Shown here: positions 16,318 to 25,411 of the stretch, piece by piece | How positions within the stretch are numbered: the first letter of the stretch is position 1 | Layout of the letters: each line of letters opens with the position of its first letter | Assembly: GCA_964573995.1 (NCBI GenBank) | Contig: CAZNLH010000016.1 | Location: forward strand, 1-58,418 | Source of the DNA: CAZNLH01 sp964573995 | GTDB lineage: Bacteria > Gemmatimonadota > CAZMKB01 > CAZNLH01 | Length of the DNA stretch: 58,418 nt | Direction of reading: 5' to 3' | Translations under genes and position numbers: made by a program | Notes under the pieces: model-generated | The model's database searches: none | The model's input: the letters and a program-made list of their open reading frames with translations, nothing else | What the model was told of the DNA's origin: nothing

Positions 16318-17382
16318 ATGAGAATTTCCAGGGTCGCCAGGGGAATCGTAAACACCAAACTCTTCAAGTACCCGTTCTACTGCCACTTCTATGTTACCCG
16401 GCGGTGCAATTTCAGGTGCAAGATGTGCAATGTCTGGACGCATGGAGACCGCAAGGGAGAGATGAACCTGGATCAGATAAAGCGAGCGGCGGACATCCTC
16501 GAGCAACTCCATGTCCCAAACATCGTCGTCTCCGGCGGAGAACCGTTCATGAGACGCGACCTCCCCGATATCATCAAGGTCTTCTCCGACCGAGGCTTCT
16601 CCATCCGTCTCCAGACAAACGGCAGTTCACAAATTGACAGGCTCGAGGAGGTCATCGAGGCGGGGATCAACGACATAAACATATCGTTTCACTCCCTGGA
16701 CCCCGAGAAACACGAGTTCATCACCGGCATAAAGGGTTCCTGGGAATCGGCCTACAAGTCGCTCAAGCACGCCGTCAAGAGGATGCCCAAGAGCATGGTG
16801 GCGGCAGCCACCACGGTCTCCGACCTCAACATCGACGAATTCGAAGACATCGTCAAGTTCGTGAACGACCTCGGCGCCTTCTCCATCCCGATACCGCTGA
16901 TGCAACCCACGGATTCCTCTTCCGACGAGATGTACCGCGCGAAATCCAATGATCTCCTCCCGGTGACCCACCACAAGAATGAACTCAACCGCGTATTCCG
17001 TGAGATCAAGGAATACAAGGAAAATGGATCAAGGGTCGCCATTTCTTACAACTTCCTGGATGACTTTTGCCACATCCTCCAAAACGGAGACATGAGGTGG
17101 AAGTGCGACGCGGGTCTCCTTTACTTCTTAGTGCTTCCGGACGGCTCTTTATCCCCCTGCAACGAGATCCAGCCGCGTTACAACATCCTCAACGACGACT
17201 TCCCGAGGACCTTCTGGAAGAAGAGATATAGAGACGAAATGACTGAGATCCAGGATAACTGTGTAGGGTGCATGCACGCATGCTGGAGGGACGTATCTTA
17301 TCTCTTCCGATCGAACCGTATCCTCCTGGAACGTATCCACACATATCTCACGACGAACCTCAACCCACTCAAGCGTTCGTAA
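16318..17382 (+). CDS. Radical SAM protein with SPASM-like C-terminus
   Basis: A 354-residue cytosolic iron-sulfur enzyme. The S-adenosylmethionine cluster motif CNFRCKMC has Cys30, Cys34 and Cys37; SGGEPFMRRDLPDI follows as the SAM-binding GGE block. The C-terminal part has additional cysteines at about 263, 281, 315, 318 and 322 (CVGCMHAC), as in SPASM/twitch proteins that hold extra 4Fe-4S clusters. Family members modify peptides or sugars, or act in carbohydrate biosynthesis; the reaction is not evident. It has its own strong promoter and is followed 52 bp later by a GT-C glycosyltransferase, so a role in glycan or lipid-carrier chemistry is plausible. Confidence 0.85.
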   Translation: MRISRVARGIVNTKLFKYPFYCHFYVTRRCNFRCKMCNVWTHGDRKGEMNLDQIKRAADILEQLHVPNIVVSGGEPFMRRDLPDIIKVFSDRGFSIRLQTNGSSQIDRLEEVIEAGINDINISFHSLDPEKHEFITGIKGSWESAYKSLKHAVKRMPKSMVAAATTVSDLNIDEFEDIVKFVNDLGAFSIPIPLMQPTDSSSDEMYRAKSNDLLPVTHHKNELNRVFREIKEYKENGSRVAISYNFLDDFCHILQNGDMRWKCDAGLLYFLVLPDGSLSPCNEIQPRYNILNDDFPRTFWKKRYRDEMTEIQDNCVGCMHACWRDVSYLFRSNRILLERIHTYLTTNLNPLKRS

Positions 17383-17434
17383 TGCGGAACGGATCCTTCT
17401 TGAGACGATTTTGTTGAGGGGGCCTGGATCCTAT

Positions 17435-18943
17435 ATGGCAGTCCACAAGAGAAACATCCTGCAGACCGCCCTCATCCTGGGCCTTGCAATCTTCGTCGGC
17501 CTCAGCATCTACCTGAACACAAGCCACGACGATGCGTTTATCTCCTTTCGCTACGTGAAGAATTTCGTCGAGGGTCACGGCCTGGTGTACAACGTAGGGG
17601 AGCGCGTGGAGGGGTACACCAATTTCCTGTGGATACTACTGCTGTCCCTCTTCGTAAAGGTCGGCTTCGATATCGTACTGGTCTCCAAGGTGCTCGGCAT
17701 CCTCTCCGGGGCGATGACGATCTACCTCGTCTATCGCTTCTCAGTTCATCTCCCGGGAGAGAGGGGATTCTACGACCTGATCGCCGTGTACCTTCTCGCC
17801 GTCAATCTCTCGTTCGTCTACTGGGACTCGAGCGGGCTCGAGACCAATTTCTTTGCCCTCCTCCTCACGTGGGGGGTCCTCCAGAAGGTCAGGGAGATGG
17901 ACGATGAAAAGGCGTTCCCTGTTTCTTCCCTGATCCTCGCCATGGCAAGCATGGCCAGGCCAGAAGGTATCTTAGTCTTCGGCCTGGTCATCGTCTTCGA
18001 TACCCTCTCCACTCTGATGGAAGAGAGAACCATGCGGATCGACATGAGGGCGGTGGGGCTCTTTCTAATCATATTTCTCCCCTATTATATCTGGCGATAT
18101 GCCTACTATGGATATCCCCTGCCGAACACCTTTTACGCAAAGACCGGCGGCGGACTCGGCCAGGTAAGACGAGGCCTCATTTATGCGATGAGTTTCTTTC
18201 TCCTCTACAACGTGCTTCCGCTCCTGCCCGGCGGGCTTCTCCTCTTGCGAAGGGTGAGGAGCCGGGGACATCTCCTCATCCTGTTCGTCGTCACCATCTA
18301 CACCTTATACATAATAGCGGTAGGCGGGGACCACATGATCCTGTACAGGTTCTTCGTCCCGATAATCCCGCTGATCTGCCTCTTGACCCAGGAGGGCCTG
18401 CGGACAATACCGAGGCTCACGGGGATGTCGCACCGACCAACACTCGCCGTAGTCCTGGGAATCATCATCCTGACGATACTCCCCTATGGTTCGCAGCACC
18501 GATCGAAGATCGAGGCAATGAGGAAGGAGATCCGGACCTGGATCGAGACGGGGAAGTGGTTCCATGCCCACGCCTACCCGGGTGAGACACTTGCCCTCGG
18601 GGCCGCCGGGGCGATCCCCTATTACTCCGGCCTGCGTGCAATCGATTTCTACGGCCTGATCGACACCCACATCGCACATACGGCTTCGCCTCATTCAGGG
18701 CACGGTATGGCCGGGCACGAAAAGGGCGATGTAGGGTATCTTCTCTCAAGGCATCCCGACTACATCATCCCCTATCCCATGCTCAGGTCGGATGAGGCCC
18801 GCACGGCTCAAGACCTCAGAAACTGCTTTCGACACGGGACGGAGATTGATATCTGGAAAGACCCAGAATTCCAGCAGAATTACGAGGTTGCAAATGCCCG
18901 CATCAGGGAGGGATTCGTGGGGTTCTTCCGTAGAAGAGAGTAA
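17435..18943 (+). CDS. GT-C glycosyltransferase, arabinofuranosyltransferase-like
   Basis: 502 residues from the ATG at 17435 (GAGGGGG upstream; a TTG 24 bases earlier is possible). About nine to eleven membrane helices. The first periplasmic loop reads HDDAFISFRYVKNFVEGHGL..GERVEGYTNFLW, residues 31-66. The Asp-Asp pair (32-33) and the GERVEGYTNFLW block are those of the AftB-like branch of GT-C enzymes, which in mycobacteria add arabinofuranose from decaprenyl-phosphate. Arabinose itself cannot be inferred here. It probably shares the transcript of the radical SAM gene. It is convergent with the FG-GAP gene, only 10 bp apart. Confidence 0.78.
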   Translation: MAVHKRNILQTALILGLAIFVGLSIYLNTSHDDAFISFRYVKNFVEGHGLVYNVGERVEGYTNFLWILLLSLFVKVGFDIVLVSKVLGILSGAMTIYLVYRFSVHLPGERGFYDLIAVYLLAVNLSFVYWDSSGLETNFFALLLTWGVLQKVREMDDEKAFPVSSLILAMASMARPEGILVFGLVIVFDTLSTLMEERTMRIDMRAVGLFLIIFLPYYIWRYAYYGYPLPNTFYAKTGGGLGQVRRGLIYAMSFFLLYNVLPLLPGGLLLLRRVRSRGHLLILFVVTIYTLYIIAVGGDHMILYRFFVPIIPLICLLTQEGLRTIPRLTGMSHRPTLAVVLGIIILTILPYGSQHRSKIEAMRKEIRTWIETGKWFHAHAYPGETLALGAAGAIPYYSGLRAIDFYGLIDTHIAHTASPHSGHGMAGHEKGDVGYLLSRHPDYIIPYPMLRSDEARTAQDLRNCFRHGTEIDIWKDPEFQQNYEVANARIREGFVGFFRRRE

Positions 18944-18953
18944 ATCGAGGCGC

Positions 18954-20259
18954 CTATCGCTCCGCTGACGCCGACTCCCGTATCACCACCTCTTGATCGG
19001 CCGACACCTCGCCCGCCTTCTGAACAGTCCCATCAGGCCAGGTAACGTCCACGGACGCGGAGCCCTCATTGCCAAGCCCGAAGTGAAGCGATACGCTACC
19101 CTGTGAATTGAACCCGCTCCCACCCGTGACCTGGGCGGTTTGAATACCCACCGCGGTGTGAAGTTTCACAACAGCCCCAATCCCGAGGCGATTGCTTCGA
19201 TCCCCCGAGAGGCGTACCCCGAGCCAGTGGTTATCCGTACCCCCATTCCTGTACAGGTGCACCTCTACCCTTCCTTCCCGCGACTTCTTGCCGCCGCTCA
19301 CGTACAGGTCGAGGTCGCCGTCCTTGTCTATATCGGCCCAGGGACAGGCGTAACTCAGGGTTACGCCCCCTGCCACACCGGCAGATTCGCTGACGTCCTC
19401 GAACGTGCCGTCACCCAGGTTCTTGAATAACCTGTTCATCGCGCCCCCCTTTCCCCTCCCACCTATCCTGGCGATGTAAAGATCTGCCCATCCGTCATTG
19501 TCGAAGTCGGCCCACGAGACCCCCTCGGTCCACTCCTTGTCCTCGACGCCCGCAGCGGCGGTGACATCCTTGAACGAACCGTCCCCCTCGTTCCTATAGA
19601 GTACATTTGGGGCCTTCAGGTTGCCCACGTAGAGGTCGAGATCCCCGTCATTATCGTAATCGGCCCAGGCGATCCCTCTGCCCACTCCATTGTCCGATAC
19701 ACCGCTCTCTTCGGCCACGTCCGTGAAGGTGCCGTCGCCGTTGTTACGGTAAAGTCTATTCGGGCCCTCCCCGGAGACATAGATATCCAAGTCTCCGTCG
19801 TTGTCGTAATCGGCCCAGGCGGCCCCGAACGCGGCGTAAGGGTCATTGACGCCCGCCGAGGCGGAGACGTCCTCGAAGGCCGACCCATTCACGTTCCTGT
19901 AAAGTGCATTGGGCTCCCTGGCCGAGTTGACAACGAAGAGGTCGACGAAACCATCGTTGTCGAAGTCCCCCCAAGCCGCTCCGTCCGAATCCTCCCCGAG
20001 GTCGATCGCCTCCGACATATCCGTGAAGGTGCCGTCCCCATCGTTCCTGTACAAGACGTTCTTCCCAGACTGGTCCGCAACGAAGATGTCGAGGTTGCCG
20101 TCATTGTCGTAATCAGCCGCTACCGCGCACAGGGATCGCCGGTCGCCACTTATTCCAGCATCCACCGCGCCTTCCCGGAAGGCACCGCCGCCATCGTTCC
20201 AGAAGAGGAGATCCCCCCGTTGAGAAAAGCGCCCGTCCACTGCCACGAACAGGTCCTCG
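18954..20259 (-). CDS. FG-GAP repeat/ASPIC-UnbV protein, 5' end lost in gap
   Basis: The C-terminal ~435 residues of a secreted-type protein of the CRTAC1/UnbV class. At least six repeats of the form WADYDNDGDLDIYV (Ca-binding DxDxDGxxD loops of FG-GAP/VCBS blades) build a beta-propeller. The last ~100 residues (NHWLGVRL, then FGLG and VTWPDG) are an ASPIC/UnbV domain, which ends such proteins. The N-terminus is beyond the run of N; the sequence right of the gap does not continue convincingly in any frame. A surface adhesion or glycan-binding role is usual for the architecture, but not shown. Confidence 0.82.
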
Positions 20260-20359
20260 NNNNNNNNNNNNNNNNNNNNNNNNNNNNNNNNNNNNNNNNN
20301 NNNNNNNNNNNNNNNNNNNNNNNNNNNNNNNNNNNNNNNNNNNNNNNNNNNNNNNNNNN
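20260..20359. other. Assembly gap, 100 N
   Basis: Exactly 100 N, the conventional length for a scaffold join of unknown size. It removes the 5' end of the FG-GAP gene; repeats in that gene may have caused the break. Confidence 0.95.
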
Positions 20360-20461
20360 AATGCCTCCCTGGCATAGTGGCCCCCTCGCCGCAGGAAAGA
20401 CACATCGGCAACGTTACCGTAAGAAATGACGGGGATTTTGTCAAGGGAGGCCCCGATTGCC

Positions 20462-20491
20462 TTGACAACCACGACCCCACAATGATATCAT
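20462..20491 (+). promoter_or_regulatory. Sigma-70 promoter of dsbD
   Basis: TTGACA (20462-20467), an 18-nt spacer, TATCAT (20486-20491). The predicted start near 20498 lies 60 bp before the dsbD ATG, which rules out the longer open frame starting at 20377. Confidence 0.65.
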
Positions 20492-20556
20492 CTCCTCAAC
20501 CACAAGGAATCTCAAAGACACGAACTCTCTCAAAATCCAATGAACAGGAGAAGCCG

Positions 20557-22362
20557 ATGGTGAACAAGTGGCACTGGATTGTCGTCAACATGCTTACCCT
20601 GGCGTGTATCGCCCTCTATCTCCCGGCGGGACACGCGCAGGCGGAGGAACTGCGGCCCCTGCATATCGAAGTAGTCCCCACCGTAGACAGGTATCCGGCA
20701 GGCGCGAGTTACCCACTCCTGTTTCACGTGACTGTTGATGAACCCTGGCATGTGAACTCCAACCAGCCACACGATGAATTCCTCATACCCACGACCATCT
20801 CCCTTGATCCGCCCGAAGGGATGAATGTCGGGAGGTTCTCCTTTCCTGCTCCCCTGTTGAAAAAGTTCGAGTTCTCCGACACCAAACTCTCCATCTTCGA
20901 GAGAGAGTTCTACATGCTCTCTTCGATAACCATTCCACCCAGCATCCAGCCCGGTGAATTCGAGGCAAGGGGCACGATCGAGTACCAGGCGTGCAACGAT
21001 TCCTCCTGCCTTCCCCCCCAGAGAGAGCCTTTCAAAATCACGATGCAAGTCGTTGCACCCGGTGAGTCCTATCACACATTGAACGAGGCTCTCGTCAGCG
21101 CCGCCCAGGTTACACCGGCTGAATCGGGAGGGGGAGGACCATCCGGCGGTGCCTTTGCATCCGGGAGCCTGCTGATCACCTTCCTGCTTGTTTACCTCGG
21201 AGGCCTGGCCCTCAACCTGACCCCATGCGTCTACCCGCTGATACCTATAACCATAGGATACTTCGGAGGACAGAGCGAGGGGAGAAAGGGAAGGCTCCTT
21301 ATCCATGCCCTTCTTTACGTCCTCGGAATGTCCGTCACCTATTCCATCCTCGGGGTCTTTGCCTCGCTCACCGGGAGCATGCTCGGGCAGGCACTGCAGA
21401 ATCCCGCCGTCCTGGTTTTCATCGCCCTCGTAATGGTCATCCTCGCCCTCAGTATGTTCGGCCTGTATGAGATTCGCGTCCCGCAGTTCATAGCAAGAGG
21501 GGCTGGACAGACGAAGCATGGATACTTCGGAACCACTTTCATGGGACTCACAATCGGCATAATCGCAGCGCCGTGTATCGGTCCGTTCGTGCTGGGGCTC
21601 ATGACTTACGTGGGTAAAGAGGGAAGCCCCCTGCTCGGCTTCCTCATGTTCTTTATACTCGCCATCGGCCTCGGCACGCCGTTCCTCTTCCTCGCCCTCT
21701 TCTCGGGAGAGATCAACAGGCTCCCAAGATCGGGGGACTGGATGACGTGGGTAAGCAAGGTGTTCGGATTCATACTCCTCGCGATGGCCGTGTACTTCCT
21801 GAGTCCCCTCCTCTCCCGCACCCCACTCGAATTGATCATTATTGCGCTGGCAGCGGTGGCGGGCCTTTACCTGGGTTTCCTGGAAGGCTCGGGGAAGGGA
21901 AGGCCCATCTTCCCGTGGATCAAGCGTGCAGCCGGTATCTCGGTTATCCTGGCGGGAATATACTTCACCTTCATGGCCAATGAATCCGCACGGGGCCTCT
22001 CATGGATTTCGTACGATGAAAACCTGTTGAGCGACCAGAGGGCCGCGGGTGTGCCCGCGATAATAGACTTCAGCGCCGATTGGTGCATCCCATGCAAGGA
22101 ACTCGAACACTACACGTTCAGTGACCCTCGCGTCGTGAGGCTGTCGAAGGGTTTGATGATGGTAAAGGCCGACCTCACGAGTTACCAATCCCCTGAATCG
22201 GTGCACCTCAGGGAAAAGTTCCATATCAAGGGAGTCCCGACGGTGATATTTCTGGATCGGAACGGCAAGGAGAGGGACGAATTGCGATTCGTGGGGTTCA
22301 TCTCAGCGGATGCCTTCCTGAAAAAACTCGAAGAATTGGGTGTGGAATCGCCCCGGGGCTAA
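20557..22362 (+). CDS. dsbD: Thiol:disulfide interchange protein DsbD
   Basis: 601 residues from the ATG at 20557 (CAGGAG upstream, signal peptide MVNKWHWIVVNMLTLACIAL..AQA). Three domains carry electrons from cytoplasmic thioredoxin to the periplasm. The periplasmic alpha domain (about 31-170) has the pair Cys146/Cys151 in YQACNDSSC. The eight-helix membrane core (about 200-470) has Cys224 (NLTPCVYP) and Cys340 (APCIGPF). The C-terminal thioredoxin-like domain has WCIPC with Cys510 and Cys513. All six redox cysteines are present, so it should be active. The neighbouring cytochromes suggest a role in reducing apocytochrome or other periplasmic thiols. It is convergent with the GH130 operon, 15 bp apart. 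Confidence 0.95.
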   Translation: MVNKWHWIVVNMLTLACIALYLPAGHAQAEELRPLHIEVVPTVDRYPAGASYPLLFHVTVDEPWHVNSNQPHDEFLIPTTISLDPPEGMNVGRFSFPAPLLKKFEFSDTKLSIFEREFYMLSSITIPPSIQPGEFEARGTIEYQACNDSSCLPPQREPFKITMQVVAPGESYHTLNEALVSAAQVTPAESGGGGPSGGAFASGSLLITFLLVYLGGLALNLTPCVYPLIPITIGYFGGQSEGRKGRLLIHALLYVLGMSVTYSILGVFASLTGSMLGQALQNPAVLVFIALVMVILALSMFGLYEIRVPQFIARGAGQTKHGYFGTTFMGLTIGIIAAPCIGPFVLGLMTYVGKEGSPLLGFLMFFILAIGLGTPFLFLALFSGEINRLPRSGDWMTWVSKVFGFILLAMAVYFLSPLLSRTPLELIIIALAAVAGLYLGFLEGSGKGRPIFPWIKRAAGISVILAGIYFTFMANESARGLSWISYDENLLSDQRAAGVPAIIDFSADWCIPCKELEHYTFSDPRVVRLSKGLMMVKADLTSYQSPESVHLREKFHIKGVPTVIFLDRNGKERDELRFVGFISADAFLKKLEELGVESPRG

Positions 22363-22377
22363 CACGGCAGGCTTGAA

Positions 22378-23331
22378 TCATAAAGCTGGCCGCGGACTCT
22401 CGAGGCACAGGCGGACGAGATCATCCACACGCGCCGTACCCGTGCACATAACGGTATCAGCGGCGCCCCAGTATAGCCGTACCGTGTCGTCGGCCTCTTC
22501 CACCGCCCCGCAACTGAACACCACATTGGGAACATACCCTGTAACCTCCCATGGATCTTGGGGTTGAAGAATCCATTCGTCCGCAACGCCGAGCACCCGT
22601 GAAGGATCTTCGAGGTCATGAAGGGCCACGCCCAGTCGATAGACCGCCCCTCCCATCGTTGAAAAGGCACCATGAAAGATATTGAGCCAACCCTTCTCCG
22701 TGCGGAGCGGGGTCGCGCCGGGACCGACCTTCATCTCGTCCCAATGGTATGGCAGCGGCCGGATCAACAGTCGAGACTCCCCCCAATGAATAAGGTCTGG
22801 AGAATAAGAGATCCAGATCGACCACGGCCAGATGCCGGAGTGCGGCCGGTCGAGCCTTGCGTAGAGCCCCTTGAACCTGGCCGGAAAGATTACGACGTTC
22901 CGGTAATCGGATTCAGTTATCAGGGCCACGCGCTCGATCGACCTGAAGTCGCGGGTCCTGGCCAGGGCCACCCGTACCCCGTACCGAGAATATGCACTAT
23001 AGGTGACGAGATATTCACCCTCCAGGAAACATATCCTCGGATCTTCAACGCTGTATTCCTCGTACGGCGCGAGGGGGCCCTCACGCGAGGGGGTCAGGAA
23101 GGGTTCCGGATGGACTCGAAAGCGGATCCCGTCCTCACTATCAGCCAGCCCGATGACCGAGCGCCCGTTCCTGAGATGCGACCTGAAGAGCATGATATAA
23201 CGTCCGCCGTGCCGCGTGACGCCGGCATTGTGGACGGTCGCCACCGGATAGGGGACGTCTTCAGGGGTGAGGATGGGATTTCCTCCATAGCGTCTTATAA
23301 TCGGCACACGTGAGCTATCGTCGCCTCTCAT
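22378..23331 (-). CDS. GH130 beta-mannoside phosphorylase/hydrolase, first
   Basis: 317 residues, five-bladed propeller family GH130, without signal peptide, so cytosolic. HNAGVTR (about 34), VEDPRICF with the catalytic Asp (near 96) and DYRNVVIFP..RLDRP (about 140-162) are the family blocks; the last supplies basic residues that bind phosphate in phosphorylases. Enzymes of this family split beta-1,4 or beta-1,2 mannosides with phosphate to give mannose-1-phosphate. It is last in a five-gene operon, three bases after the GT4 gene, and differs from the second GH130 in the phosphate-site block, so the two probably have different substrates. Phosphorolysis rather than hydrolysis is inferred. Confidence 0.85.
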   Translation of the reverse strand: MRGDDSSRVPIIRRYGGNPILTPEDVPYPVATVHNAGVTRHGGRYIMLFRSHLRNGRSVIGLADSEDGIRFRVHPEPFLTPSREGPLAPYEEYSVEDPRICFLEGEYLVTYSAYSRYGVRVALARTRDFRSIERVALITESDYRNVVIFPARFKGLYARLDRPHSGIWPWSIWISYSPDLIHWGESRLLIRPLPYHWDEMKVGPGATPLRTEKGWLNIFHGAFSTMGGAVYRLGVALHDLEDPSRVLGVADEWILQPQDPWEVTGYVPNVVFSCGAVEEADDTVRLYWGAADTVMCTGTARVDDLVRLCLESPRPAL

Positions 23332-23334
23332 CGC

Positions 23335-24426
23335 TCACCCTCGTCCTGATATTCCCATTCGGCCGTTCCGGCGCCACAAGGTGATTCGTCGGCCACTCGA
23401 TGAACTTCCCGGACCCTTCTCCGCAATGATCTTCTCGTACACCTGCAGGTACTCCTCCACCATCCGGTCCGCGCCGAACCTGTCCTCCACCCACCTGCGG
23501 CACTTCTCTCTACTTATGGACCCGATACGCGCCACCGCCGAGACGGCCTCCTCGACAGATGACACGAGGAAGCCCGTCCCGCCGTCGTCGATTACCTCGG
23601 GCATGCTGCCCCTGTTGAAGGCGATTACCGGCGTCCCGCATGCCATCGCCTCGACCACCGACAAACCGAACGGTTCTTCGAAGTTAATTGGGTGCATAAG
23701 CGCGAGTGCGCCGCCCAGCAGGTGATCGCGCTCCTCCGGGCCGACACTTCCCAGGTAAACAACCTGTTCCCCATCGATACTCGGTCCGATCTCACGGTCG
23801 AAGTACGCCCGGTCCTGGACGATACCTGCAACGAGGATCCTCCTTCGGGTTGCCCTGGCTATTTCGATCGCCTCCCGAGTCCCCTTTTCGGGGTGAATTC
23901 TTCCGAAGAAGAGGAGGTAGTCCCCCGGCTCGGGCTGAAAATCAAACCGGTCAAGGTCGATCCCATGGTGGATCGTGGCAACATAATCGAGTTCGGCGCT
24001 CCTGTCAGCATCGCTGATCGAGACGTAATAGCACTTATTATCATATTTTTTATAGACTGGCAGGATCCGAGGCGAGGAAAATCCATGGATGGTGGTCAGG
24101 ACGGGGGTATCCGTCATCGCCGTGTAGGTGAGCGGCAGGTAATCGAAGTGGTTGTGGATCAGGTCGAAGTCATCGCCTGATTCAAAGGCTTCTGAGATGT
24201 GCAGGCATTCCCATACCTTTGGATCGATCGACGGGTCCTCTTCGTATCCCCTGGGGCATACGGACCTTAGCCTCCCTGACGTGATGGAATCTCCTGTTGC
24301 GAAGAGGGTGACGTCCACTCCACGCCGGACCAGGCCCTCCGTAAGGATCGACACCACGCTCTCCCAGGGCCCATAATGTCTGGGCGGCGTCCTCCACGCG
24401 ATGGGTGAAAGCATGGCCACGCGCAT
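23335..24426 (-). CDS. GT4-family glycosyltransferase
   Basis: 363 residues from the ATG at 24426, which has GGAG six bases upstream; a GTG 15 bases earlier is less likely. It is a GT-B fold retaining enzyme. The N-terminal half has MLSPIAWRTPPRHYGPWE, the start typical of many GT4 proteins; the C-terminal half has LLFFGRIHPEKGTREAI and the nucleotide-sugar site HPINFEEPFGLSVVEAMACGTPVIA with its E-x7-E pair. It is cytosolic. It lies between the two GH130 genes with gaps of 3 and 19 bp, so the sugar it adds may be the one that GH130 removes, plausibly mannose from GDP-mannose. The C-terminal ~30 residues are basic and unstructured. Confidence 0.88.
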   Translation of the reverse strand: MRVAMLSPIAWRTPPRHYGPWESVVSILTEGLVRRGVDVTLFATGDSITSGRLRSVCPRGYEEDPSIDPKVWECLHISEAFESGDDFDLIHNHFDYLPLTYTAMTDTPVLTTIHGFSSPRILPVYKKYDNKCYYVSISDADRSAELDYVATIHHGIDLDRFDFQPEPGDYLLFFGRIHPEKGTREAIEIARATRRRILVAGIVQDRAYFDREIGPSIDGEQVVYLGSVGPEERDHLLGGALALMHPINFEEPFGLSVVEAMACGTPVIAFNRGSMPEVIDDGGTGFLVSSVEEAVSAVARIGSISREKCRRWVEDRFGADRMVEEYLQVYEKIIAEKGPGSSSSGRRITLWRRNGRMGISGRG

Positions 24427-24445
24427 TATCGTCTCCGTCACTCAC

Positions 24446-25396
24446 TCAAGAAACTGCCTGGCTCTTCAGCCAATCGATCAAGTCAGAGAGGCGGGCGGTC
24501 GCGAGCGCCAGGCATGTGTCAGCGCCCCCATAGTAGAGCCTCACCTCGTCTCCGTCGTTCAGCCAACCGCAAGGAAAGACCACCTTGTCCACGTCGCCGT
24601 TTAACTCGTACTCCTCTTCAGGAGCGAAGACCCACTCGTTCGACCTGGCGATGACCCGGACGGGATCCTCGAGATCGAGCAGGGCCAGGCCCAGCCTGTA
24701 TATCGCCCCACTGGCCGTTGTCTTCACACCGTGATACAGGATGAGCCATCCATCCTCCGTCCGCAACGGAGGAGGAGAGAGGCCGATCTTGTTCGAGTCC
24801 CACCATGCCCCTTTTCTTGCCCTCATCAGGATCCGGTGATCGCCCCAGTGCTTGAGATCCGGAGAGAAGGATATCCATATATGCGCTTCCGTTGGCGGAA
24901 AGGAGGCCACGGGACGGTGAATCATGGCCCAGCGGCCGCTGAATCGATCGGGGAACAGGGCGGCATCCTTGTCTTCAGGGGGCATGACCGGTCCATGCCG
25001 GTCGAAGTGCTTGAAATCCGACGTGGTAGCCATGGATACCAAGGGCCCGCACTCCGAGAAGGACGCGTAGACAACGGCCCACAACCCCAGTTCGCCTATG
25101 TAGGTAATCCTCGGGTCTTCGATGCCCCAGACCTCCTCCGGATGTTCCACCGGGTCCGGCATCAGCGTGGGCCTATCGTCTATACGCCACCCGCCGACAC
25201 CGTCGACGCTCCGGGCCACCGTAAGGTGGGATATCCCGCGCCGGTCCTCCACGCGCATAAGGAGCAGGGTGTCATCCCCGACACGAGCGACACCTGCGTT
25301 GAAGACGGAATTGGCGGTGTATGAGAAGTCATCGATCGAGATAATCGGGTTGCTCTCGTGGCGCCGAAAGAGTTCTTCGAAACCTGTATGTCCCAT
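24446..25396 (-). CDS. GH130 beta-mannoside phosphorylase/hydrolase, second
   Basis: 316 residues, cytosolic, start supported by AGGAG. Family GH130 is shown by NSVFNAGVAR (about 29-38), GIEDPRITYI with the catalytic Asp (near 96), and DKDAALFP..MIHRP (about 142-163). Compared with the usual KNAALFP of characterised phosphorylases, the Asn is Asp here. Compared with the other GH130 of this operon the block is clearly different, so it belongs to a separate subfamily. A paralogue for another linkage or chain length is the simplest reading. It starts 15 bp after the preceding glycosyltransferase gene. Confidence 0.85.
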   Translation of the reverse strand: MGHTGFEELFRRHESNPIISIDDFSYTANSVFNAGVARVGDDTLLLMRVEDRRGISHLTVARSVDGVGGWRIDDRPTLMPDPVEHPEEVWGIEDPRITYIGELGLWAVVYASFSECGPLVSMATTSDFKHFDRHGPVMPPEDKDAALFPDRFSGRWAMIHRPVASFPPTEAHIWISFSPDLKHWGDHRILMRARKGAWWDSNKIGLSPPPLRTEDGWLILYHGVKTTASGAIYRLGLALLDLEDPVRVIARSNEWVFAPEEEYELNGDVDKVVFPCGWLNDGDEVRLYYGGADTCLALATARLSDLIDWLKSQAVS

Positions 25397-25411
25397 TTCC
25401 TATCTCCTGTA

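Noticed and set aside
20360..20480. N-terminus of the FG-GAP protein to the right of the gap
   Set aside because: No frame continues with FG-GAP-like sequence or a signal peptide, and the gap length is unknown.
20377..20556. N-terminal extension of dsbD by 60 codons
   Set aside because: A promoter lies inside this stretch and the signal peptide begins at 20557 with a good ribosome site.
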